From the NCBI GenBank assembly GCA_937892865.1, contig CALBJG010000186.1, forward strand, positions 1 to 37,296: DNA of 37,296 bases, written 5' to 3'. Below are positions 1-5,835 of the stretch, piece after piece. The position numbers and the translations under genes are program-made. The notes under the pieces were generated by a model. That model made no database searches. It worked only from the letters and a program-made list of their open reading frames with translations, and was not told the DNA's origin. The stretch is from an uncultured Clostridia bacterium (GTDB taxonomy: Bacteria; Bacillota; Clostridia; Oscillospirales; Oscillospiraceae). Positions within the stretch are counted from its first letter, which is position 1; every line of letters starts with the position of its first letter.

Positions 1-1452
1 AGGTTCTTCAAATGGGGGATTCACAACAGGTGAATCTGGTTCACCTTGCCATTTTTCTACCACGATGCCCATCGACAGAAGATCCATTGCAGTAAGCGAA
101 TCCCAACCGTTGGTTCCTTCATTATAATATATCGTGATATCATGGCTGCTGAAACAGTTAAAAGCTGCTCGTTCAATGGTGGGGAGATTACCAAGACAAT
201 GCACATATTCTAAATTATTGCAATTTTCAAAGGTAGCGTCGCTTATGGTTTCTATATTTGCGGGGATTGTAATATGTGTGAGGTTTTTACAACTCCTGAA
301 TGCAGATTTACCGGTTTCGATCATTGTATGTGATAGTGCTACTGCAGTAAGATTGTTACACATGCCGAAGGCTTGGCTTCCAAGGACAATTACGCTGTCG
401 GGCAGGACGAGTGTTTTTAGCCCTGTGTGTTTAAACGCAGCGTCCTTAATTTCTTTAAGGGTGGAGGGGAAACTTATGTATGTTAATGCACTGCAATTAT
501 AAAAGGCGGATACATCAATGGTTATAACGCCTTCAGGAATCTTAACAGCAGTCAACCCGGTACAATCCGAAAAAGCCTGCGCACCGATATATGTCAGTTT
601 GGAAGGATAATAAACACGCTGAAGGTTGCTGCAGAAATAGAACGATTCTTCAGGTATTTGCGTCAGATTATCGGGAAGCTTAATTACCTGAAGAGAAGAG
701 CATCCCCTGAAAACACCTGTTCCAATGTATGTTAGGCTATCAGGCAGATCAATGTATGTCAGTGACGAACAGTCTTTAAAAACACTGTCACCCAACGAGG
801 TGACACCTTGAGGAACAGAGATGCCACAGAGATTCTCACAGGACTGGAAAAAAGCCGTGGGAATCGCTGTGATTCCTTTGGGGAAAATCACATTTTCCAG
901 ACTTTTGCAATAAGCAACAACGGATTCGCCAAGTTGGGCGTTATCATTTGTGAACTTTATGCTGACCAATTTGGAGCAGTTACTAAAAGCTGCGTTGCCC
1001 ACATTTTTGGATGGAATTGTGGCATATACCAGACCGGATCCATAAAAAGCACCGGCATCAATAGTGGTAACACTGGACGGAATGTATATTTCGGTTAAGG
1101 CAAAACAGTTTTTAAAGGCAGATGAACCAATGTGTGTTACGGTATTGGGAATCACGACTTTTTTTACGTTTGTACATTCGTAAAATGCAGTTGAACCGAT
1201 GTAGGTAACGCCTGATTCAATTACAATGGTTTCCATTTCACGGGAAAAATTGTTTTTGCCGGGAGTAGAGAAAGTGTAAGAATCCCACATCTTACCATTT
1301 CCGGAAAGGGTCAGCGTTTTGGTGTTTCTGTCATAGCGATATGTAACCATCTGACCACACGGGCCGGTATCACTTGCAGCAGACACTGTGCTAAACGGCA
1401 TTGTAATGAAAACTAATACAGCGAACAAGAATAAACAGATGCGCGTTTTCAT
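1..1452 (-). CDS. BspA-type leucine-rich-repeat surface protein, partial (3' end outside window)
   Basis: The reading frame is open from an ATG at 1452 to the window edge (484 codons seen, no stop). It begins with a signal peptide: a basic MKTR start, a hydrophobic stretch of about 20 residues, and likely cleavage after the first Ala-rich stretch near residues 25-27. A short beta module of the kind that often precedes BspA repeats follows (SGNGKMWDS near residue 50). Then come repeated LRR_5 units of about 23 residues with the pattern I-P-x-(G/S)-V-x-x-I-x-x-x-A-F-x-x-C. This family is secreted or wall-bound and usually mediates adhesion or surface binding; the role here is inferred. A GGAGG site sits about 6 nt before the ATG, and a good sigma-A promoter lies upstream. 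The C-terminal anchor, if any, is not visible. Confidence 0.9.
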   Translation of the reverse strand, partial: MKTRICLFLFAVLVFITMPFSTVSAASDTGPCGQMVTYRYDRNTKTLTLSGNGKMWDSYTFSTPGKNNFSREMETIVIESGVTYIGSTAFYECTNVKKVVIPNTVTHIGSSAFKNCFALTEIYIPSSVTTIDAGAFYGSGLVYATIPSKNVGNAAFSNCSKLVSIKFTNDNAQLGESVVAYCKSLENVIFPKGITAIPTAFFQSCENLCGISVPQGVTSLGDSVFKDCSSLTYIDLPDSLTYIGTGVFRGCSSLQVIKLPDNLTQIPEESFYFCSNLQRVYYPSKLTYIGAQAFSDCTGLTAVKIPEGVITIDVSAFYNCSALTYISFPSTLKEIKDAAFKHTGLKTLVLPDSVIVLGSQAFGMCNNLTAVALSHTMIETGKSAFRSCKNLTHITIPANIETISDATFENCNNLEYVHCLGNLPTIERAAFNCFSSHDITIYYNEGTNGWDSLTAMDLLSMGIVVEKWQGEPDSPVVNPPFEEP

Positions 1453-1497
1453 AATGAAACCTCCCTTGCAAAATGAAAGAACAAATTTTACATAAAA

Positions 1498-1527
1498 ATT
1501 ATAAATTATAAGCAGACAGTTTGTCAA
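1498..1527 (-). promoter_or_regulatory. Sigma-A promoter of the LRR protein gene
   Basis: On the minus strand TTGACA (1527-1522) is followed after 18 nt by TATAAT (1503-1498). Another TATAAT lies at 1510-1505, but its spacing of 11 is too short. The leader to the ATG is about 40 nt. Confidence 0.65.
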
Positions 1528-1573
1528 TCAAAAGGAGAACAAAGCACTTTTTTGTCAGACGAAGGATGTGTGA

Positions 1574-1602
1574 TTGACAGACGAAAAAAACTGTGTAATG
1601 AT
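1574..1602 (+). promoter_or_regulatory. Probable promoter of the GNAT gene
   Basis: TTGACA at 1574-1579 and AATGAT at 1597-1602 are separated by 17 nt. The -35 is perfect and the -10 is weak. The start codon is about 35 nt further on. Confidence 0.5.
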
Positions 1603-1637
1603 ACGGGTAAGCAGAATTATGATTATGAGGGGATTTT

Positions 1638-2075
1638 ATGGAATTTCATACAAAAGATTTTGATCGCTTAACGGCAGCAGAGGTCTATGAGATATTGAAA
1701 GCACGGGCGAAGGTATTTTTTCTGGAACAGAAGATCCAGTGCCTGGATATGGATAATATGGATTATCAAAGCACCCATCTTTTTCTGGAAGAAAATGGGG
1801 AAGTGGAGGCCTATTTGCGGGCATTTTATAAAGATGCTGACACAGTGAAGATCGGCAGAGTGCTGACCTTGGAACACGGAAAGGGCATCGGCAGGACGTT
1901 AATGGAAAATGCCCTTTCGTATATCCGCAATCATATGCCCTGCAAAAAGATCTATGTGGAATCCCAAAAACACGCCGAAGGGTTTTACGCCAAATTCGGT
2001 TTTCAAACCGTGTCCGATGAATTTCTGGAAGAGGGAATCCCACACGTCGCCATGGAACTTGTGATAGAAGCGTAA
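1638..2075 (+). CDS. GNAT family N-acetyltransferase (ElaA-like)
   Basis: The 145-residue protein is a single GNAT domain. The N-terminal part (RAKVFFLEQKIQ followed by D-x-D-x-x-D) matches the R-x-x-V-F-x-x-E-Q region of the ElaA branch. The acetyl-CoA loop is in the segment IGRVLTLEHGKGIGRTLM, residues about 73-90. The end has the usual A-x-x-F-Y-x-K-x-G-F pattern (AEGFYAKFGF). Such enzymes move an acetyl group from acetyl-CoA to an amine; the substrate cannot be told. The start at 1638 follows a GAGGGG site at the right distance. The next gene begins about 50 nt downstream, with a possible regulatory hairpin between. Confidence 0.85.
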   Translation: MEFHTKDFDRLTAAEVYEILKARAKVFFLEQKIQCLDMDNMDYQSTHLFLEENGEVEAYLRAFYKDADTVKIGRVLTLEHGKGIGRTLMENALSYIRNHMPCKKIYVESQKHAEGFYAKFGFQTVSDEFLEEGIPHVAMELVIEA

Positions 2076-2086
2076 AAAATGGCAAT

Positions 2087-2123
2087 ACTACCCATAGGCC
2101 GATCAGCCTAAGAAAGGGGTAGT
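2087..2123 (+). promoter_or_regulatory. Hairpin covering the ribosome site of the next gene
   Basis: ACTACCC (2087-2093) can pair with GGGTAGT (2117-2123), and inside it TAGGC (2095-2099) pairs with GCCTA (2106-2110). The outer right arm contains part of the AAAGGGG ribosome site (2113-2119) of the gene starting at 2128. The structure could lower translation initiation; this is an inference from base pairing only. Confidence 0.4.
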
Positions 2124-2127
2124 GAAT

Positions 2128-2562
2128 ATGATCGAACAAGATACTATCAAATTGCTCCGGGAGTGCGATGCAGGCATTAAAATGGGCGTGAAATCCATTG
2201 ACGATGTAATGCCCTACGCCAAAAGTCAGGAACTGAAAAAGTATCTCAACCGCTGCAAGGACGAACACGACGAACTGGACGAACAGTTGCAGGAACTGCT
2301 GAACAGTTACGACGATGAGGGGAAAGAACCGAATCCCATCGCCAAGGGGATGTCCTGGATGAAAACCAGTGTGAAACTGTCGATGAATGAATCGGATCAT
2401 ACCATTGCAGACCTGATCACCGACGGGTGTAATATGGGCGTAAAGAGTTTGAGCAAGTATTTGAATCAATACGCCGCAGCAGATGAGAAGTCAAAAGACA
2501 TCTGTAAAAAACTCATCAGCCAGGAAGAACGGCTGGCAGTCCAAATGCGGGCATTTTTGTAA
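2128..2562 (+). CDS. Small all-helical protein, ferritin-like/DUF2383-type fold suspected
   Basis: The 144-residue, charged, helix-rich protein has no signal peptide or membrane segment. ATG 2128 is preferred over GTG 2122 because AAAGGGG lies 8 nt before the ATG but only 2 nt before the GTG. It resembles the product of the gene at 20097-20525 along its whole length: both have a G-(V/I)-x-S-(I/V) helix near residue 20, an ELK-x-x-L segment near 35, a G-x-x-x-G-(M/V)-(I/K)-S-L motif near residue 105, a K/R-L-(I/L) segment, and the ending Q-M-x-x-F-L. The pair suggests a paralogous family of four-helix bundles. Function is unknown. A strong terminator follows. Confidence 0.75.
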   Translation: MIEQDTIKLLRECDAGIKMGVKSIDDVMPYAKSQELKKYLNRCKDEHDELDEQLQELLNSYDDEGKEPNPIAKGMSWMKTSVKLSMNESDHTIADLITDGCNMGVKSLSKYLNQYAAADEKSKDICKKLISQEERLAVQMRAFL

Positions 2563-2589
2563 AAGAGGGACGTGTGTCCCTCTTTTTTT
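2563..2589 (+). terminator. Intrinsic terminator
   Basis: The stem AGAGGGAC / GTCCCTCT with a GTGT loop is followed by a run of T, directly after the stop codon at 2562. Confidence 0.85.
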
Positions 2590-2600
2590 ATCTTAAAAGT

Positions 2601-2613
2601 CGAAAAAGTTTCG
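2601..2613 (+). promoter_or_regulatory. Candidate operator CGAAA-AAG-TTTCG upstream of the GH39-like gene
   Basis: This is a perfect inverted repeat, CGAAA-N3-TTTCG. It ends exactly 12 nt before the -35 box at 2626. The same 13-mer, in the direction of transcription, lies 12 nt before the -35 box of the glycosidase-like gene at 12766-14697. The position upstream of -35 fits an activator site better than a simple repressor site. Confidence 0.5.
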
Positions 2614-2625
2614 TTAATGCATCGG

Positions 2626-2653
2626 TTGACAAAGAATTTTTATATGGTATTTT
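2626..2653 (+). promoter_or_regulatory. Promoter of the GH39-like gene
   Basis: TTGACA at 2626-2631, a 16 nt spacer, and TATTTT at 2648-2653. The ATG is 41 nt downstream of the -10 box. Confidence 0.6.
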
Positions 2654-2694
2654 GATGTTGGGTAACATTCTCGATATATGAAAGGGGTACAAGT

Positions 2695-4035
2695 ATGAAA
2701 CTGAATTTCAATTTTGAGAAGACCGTCGGCAAGATTAAACCTATGCATGCAGTTGGCCAACCGCCGTTTTTTCGTGGTGTGGAAGGCGTTGGTGATCAAA
2801 TGTTCCACTATCTGACAGAGGCCAATATACCATACTCCCGGCTTCATGATGTTGGTGGCTGGTTTGGCGGGAATCTCTTCGTGGATATTCCCAATATCTT
2901 CCGGGATTTTGATGCGGATGAAAATAATCCGGAATCTTATGACTTTACATTTACCGATCTTCTGCTCACAAAATTGGTCGCCGCCGGTGTCGAGCCTTAT
3001 TTCCGCTTGGGTGTGACCATTGAAAACGCACACAAGGTGAAAGCCTATCGCATTTATCCACCTGCAGACAATCAAAAGTGGGCCCGGATCTGCGAGCATA
3101 TCATCCGCCATTATAATTATGGATGGGCAAACGGCTTCCAACTGGGCATCACCTATTGGGAGATCTGGAATGAGCCCGATTGCCATGAAGACCCTGCGGA
3201 GAGTGATATGTTCAAGGGAACGGCAGAGCAGTATTACGATCTCTATGCTGCCGCCGCAACGCATCTGAAAGCGTGCTTTGGCGACAGTATCAAGGTTGGC
3301 GGATACGCTAGTTCAGGTATTTACCGCGGATTTATGGATGTGGACGAAGAATATACAAGACCTCACGAGATCACATTGTTTGAAACCCGGGCGTTTTATC
3401 ATACCAAATTCTTCAAGGGATTCCTGGAGCGGGTAAAGCGGGACAATCTGCCCATCGACTTCTTCTCCCACCACAGTTATGTGAATGTTCCCCGGACGAT
3501 CCTGACCCAGAGATATGTGGAAAAATTCCTTGAGGAAGCAGGCCTTGGCCATATTGAGATCCACCTGAACGAGTGGAATCGAAATCGTGACTGGAAAATG
3601 GTAGCCGCATCAAAGACAGCGGCGGAATCAGCGGCTATGATGCTGGCAATGCACGAAACCAAAGTTTCTATGATGTGCTATTACGATGCGCGCATCGGCA
3701 TCGGTCCTTATGCCGGTTTCTTTAATGGGGTGACTCGTGAACCCTTCGCCACTTACTATGTTTTCAAGGCGTTCGGTAAACTTTATGCGCTTGGCGATCA
3801 GGTGGAGATCACCGGCGACCTGGGGGATGACCTTTACGCCATGGCTGCTGCTAACGGTAAGGAGCGGGGAATTCTTATCACCAACATAGGGGAAGACAAA
3901 GAAATCGAAACCAACCTGGGCAGAGGCTATGCTGCTTACCTGATCAACGAAAAGAATCATATGGTCAAAAAGCGCATAAGTGTCAAAAACTTTAAACTGA
4001 AGCAGTATGACACACTATTCATCGAAAAAGTATAA
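2695..4035 (+). CDS. GH39-like glycoside hydrolase (beta-xylosidase/glycosidase type)
   Basis: The 446-residue protein is a TIM-barrel glycosidase of clan GH-A. The acid/base Glu is E160 in YWEIWNEPD, and the nucleophile is very likely E293 in HLNEWN. The FFSHHSY motif near residue 257 also fits GH39-type xylosidases. A C-terminal beta domain starts near residue 370. There is no signal peptide, so it should act inside the cell on imported oligosaccharides. The start is supported by AAAGGGG 8 nt upstream. The gene stands alone between two terminators, with its own promoter and the candidate CGAAA-N3-TTTCG operator. Substrate (xyloside, arabinoside or other) is not decided by the sequence. Confidence 0.85.
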   Translation: MKLNFNFEKTVGKIKPMHAVGQPPFFRGVEGVGDQMFHYLTEANIPYSRLHDVGGWFGGNLFVDIPNIFRDFDADENNPESYDFTFTDLLLTKLVAAGVEPYFRLGVTIENAHKVKAYRIYPPADNQKWARICEHIIRHYNYGWANGFQLGITYWEIWNEPDCHEDPAESDMFKGTAEQYYDLYAAAATHLKACFGDSIKVGGYASSGIYRGFMDVDEEYTRPHEITLFETRAFYHTKFFKGFLERVKRDNLPIDFFSHHSYVNVPRTILTQRYVEKFLEEAGLGHIEIHLNEWNRNRDWKMVAASKTAAESAAMMLAMHETKVSMMCYYDARIGIGPYAGFFNGVTREPFATYYVFKAFGKLYALGDQVEITGDLGDDLYAMAAANGKERGILITNIGEDKEIETNLGRGYAAYLINEKNHMVKKRISVKNFKLKQYDTLFIEKV

Positions 4036-4038
4036 GAT

Positions 4039-4074
4039 AAAAGGACACCACCTGCCCGGGCGGTGTCCTTTTTG
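4039..4074 (+). terminator. Intrinsic terminator of the GH39-like gene
   Basis: AAAAGGACACC pairs with GGTGTCCTTTT around a GC-rich loop. The same GGACACC/GGTGTCC stem type recurs after the histidine phosphatase gene near 5765. Confidence 0.85.
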
Positions 4075-4109
4075 TCAAGCAGTGCTTGACAAATGCAAGG
4101 AATATTTGC

Positions 4110-4138
4110 TTTACCTTTAAGGAAAACCAAACTATAAT
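4110..4138 (+). promoter_or_regulatory. Promoter of the HTH-phosphatase operon
   Basis: TTTACC at 4110-4115, a 17 nt spacer, and TATAAT at 4133-4138. A TTGACA at 4086-4091 has no -10 box at a suitable distance. Confidence 0.6.
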
Positions 4139-4161
4139 ACAGAAAAAAGGAGGTTTTTCCT

Positions 4162-5199
4162 ATGTCTATTGGCGCAAATATTTTAAGTTTAAGAAAAATG
4201 AAGAATATGTCGCAAGAGGAACTTGCAGAAAAAATGTTCGTTACCCGGCAGACCATCAGTTTGTGGGAAACGGATCAGACCGTGCCGACACTGGATAACC
4301 TTGTGAAACTGAAGGATATTTTCGGCGTGACCGTGGACAACATCCTTTGTATGGACGAACTGGAAATCACCAAGCAAAATGCCGATTCTCTGGATACCAT
4401 CTGCGCCGCCCTGGCTTATGCGATAGGCGTAGAGCCTCCCAGCTGTGCGGCAACCGGTAACGGCGAGCTTACCAATTATATCAATAAAGCCTTTGGCGGC
4501 GAAAAGGCCGACCGGGTTTTGATGTACAATCCGGACGCCATTGCCCAGTGGATGTATCAAAAATATCCCGATTATATGACCAATGTGATCAGCAACACAG
4601 ATAAGGAAATTTTCTTATCTGCGGTAATGCCGTCGGTTACGCCGGTGTGTTTTGCCACTATGTACACAGGCGCCCAGCCCAGCGTTCACGGTATTCAGAA
4701 ATATGAAAAGCCGGTCATTACCATCGACACTATTTTTGATCGGTTGATCGCCGCAGGCAAAAAGGTTGCGCTGATCACATACGGAATGGCCAGTCTAGGT
4801 ATGATATATTGCGGCAGAAATATGGACTATTACCATATTGATCTGCGGGGTCCTGAGGGTGGTGTTGAGGCAGTAAATGCAAAACTGATGGAAGTCATTC
4901 TCCGGGATGAGCACGACTTTATCGTGGTATATAACGGAAATTATGATGCGGCGATGCACAAAAACGGCCCGGAAAGCCCGAAATCCTTGGCAGAACTGCG
5001 CATGAACGACCATATTTTTGGTGTAATTTCCCATATGGTGAAAAATCATTGGAAGCATCATAATACATTGGTTGGCTTTGCTATGGATCACGGCTGTCAC
5101 GAAATCGACGGCGGACACGGCTCTCACGGTTTGGATATGCCGGAGGATATCAATATCGTTCACCTTTATAAGGGCTATCCAAGGGAGATGCAGGAATGA
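4162..5199 (+). CDS. Fusion of XRE/Cro-type HTH domain with alkaline phosphatase-superfamily (type I phosphodiesterase-like) domain
   Basis: The 345-residue protein has two parts. Residues about 4-62 form an XRE HTH (MSQEELAEKM, then TRQTISLWETD). Residues about 115-335 carry the metal-site pattern of the nucleotide pyrophosphatase/phosphodiesterase branch: D125 in YNPDA, the likely nucleophile T160 in PSVTP followed by TGAQPSVHGI, D262 and H266 in YDAAMHKNGP, D309-H310 in MDHG, and a final His in GGHGSHG. All expected ligands seem present, so the domain may be active. The start follows AAGGAGG. The stop overlaps the next start (ATGA), coupling it to a histidine phosphatase. One protein may thus combine DNA binding with phosphoester chemistry or ligand sensing. 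The substrate is unknown. Confidence 0.8.
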   Translation: MSIGANILSLRKMKNMSQEELAEKMFVTRQTISLWETDQTVPTLDNLVKLKDIFGVTVDNILCMDELEITKQNADSLDTICAALAYAIGVEPPSCAATGNGELTNYINKAFGGEKADRVLMYNPDAIAQWMYQKYPDYMTNVISNTDKEIFLSAVMPSVTPVCFATMYTGAQPSVHGIQKYEKPVITIDTIFDRLIAAGKKVALITYGMASLGMIYCGRNMDYYHIDLRGPEGGVEAVNAKLMEVILRDEHDFIVVYNGNYDAAMHKNGPESPKSLAELRMNDHIFGVISHMVKNHWKHHNTLVGFAMDHGCHEIDGGHGSHGLDMPEDINIVHLYKGYPREMQE

Positions 5200-5762
5200 A
5201 GGTATGGATGATTCGTCACGGTGAAAGCGAGGCAAACAAACTGGGCGTGTGGTCAGGTTGGCAGGATGCACGCCTGACAGAGAAGGGAAGAGAAGAGGCC
5301 GCTCGGGTGGGCGCGACATTATCCCGGGTGAAATTTGATAAGATTTATGCAAGTGACTTATCAAGAGCCCAAAATACCGCTTCCATCGCCATTCCCAGTT
5401 GCACCTATGAAACCACCCCGTTGCTTCGGGAGATAAACGTGGGAAGCCTGGTGGGAAAATCTCCCGCTTCTATACAAAATGCCAAAGATCTTCTTGCGCT
5501 CTGCTCCGGCTACGAAAAATTCGGCGGAGAAAGCAAGGAGCAGTTTCGGGAAAGAGTAGCATCCTTTCAGGAGATTCTTGAGACCCAGAACTGTGAAAAT
5601 GTTGCGGTTTTCACCCATATGGGCGTGATTAAAAGCTTTCTCAACCTGGTTTTCGGCGTTGAGATCCCCCGGGAAAAATTGTGCGCTCAAAATTGTCTGG
5701 TTACAGTTTTTGAGTATAGCAATTCCACATGGAGATTGTATAACTGGATGAATTTGAATTAA
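5196..5762 (+). CDS. Histidine phosphatase family protein (phosphoglycerate mutase-like)
   Basis: The 188-residue protein starts with the catalytic RHGESEANKLG motif (phosphate-binding Arg7, nucleophile His8). A second conserved region, YASDLSRAQNTA, supplies another Arg, and FTHMGVIKSFL near residue 147 carries the second catalytic His. The length fits small broad-range phosphatases of this family (GpmB/CobC-like). It overlaps the HTH-phosphatase gene by 4 bp, so the two are translated together and probably act on related phosphoesters. The true substrate cannot be read from the sequence. Confidence 0.88.
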   Translation: MKVWMIRHGESEANKLGVWSGWQDARLTEKGREEAARVGATLSRVKFDKIYASDLSRAQNTASIAIPSCTYETTPLLREINVGSLVGKSPASIQNAKDLLALCSGYEKFGGESKEQFRERVASFQEILETQNCENVAVFTHMGVIKSFLNLVFGVEIPREKLCAQNCLVTVFEYSNSTWRLYNWMNLN

Positions 5763-5764
5763 AC

Positions 5765-5797
5765 AAAAAGGACCCCGCTTAGGCGGTGTCCTTTTTG
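5765..5797. terminator. Shared terminator between convergent genes
   Basis: AAAAAGGAC-x-CCGC ... GCGG-x-GTCCTTTTT forms a stem with T-runs on both strands. It serves the plus-strand phosphatase gene and probably also the minus-strand glycosidase ending at 5836. Confidence 0.75.
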
Positions 5798-5835
5798 TAT
5801 CATTCACTTTACTTCCCCAAAAGCAGCCCTGTGGA

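Noticed and set aside
1555..1585. Direct repeat G(T/A)CAGACGAA twice before the GNAT gene
   Set aside because: Only two imperfect 10-base copies, one overlapping the -35 box; too little to call an operator.
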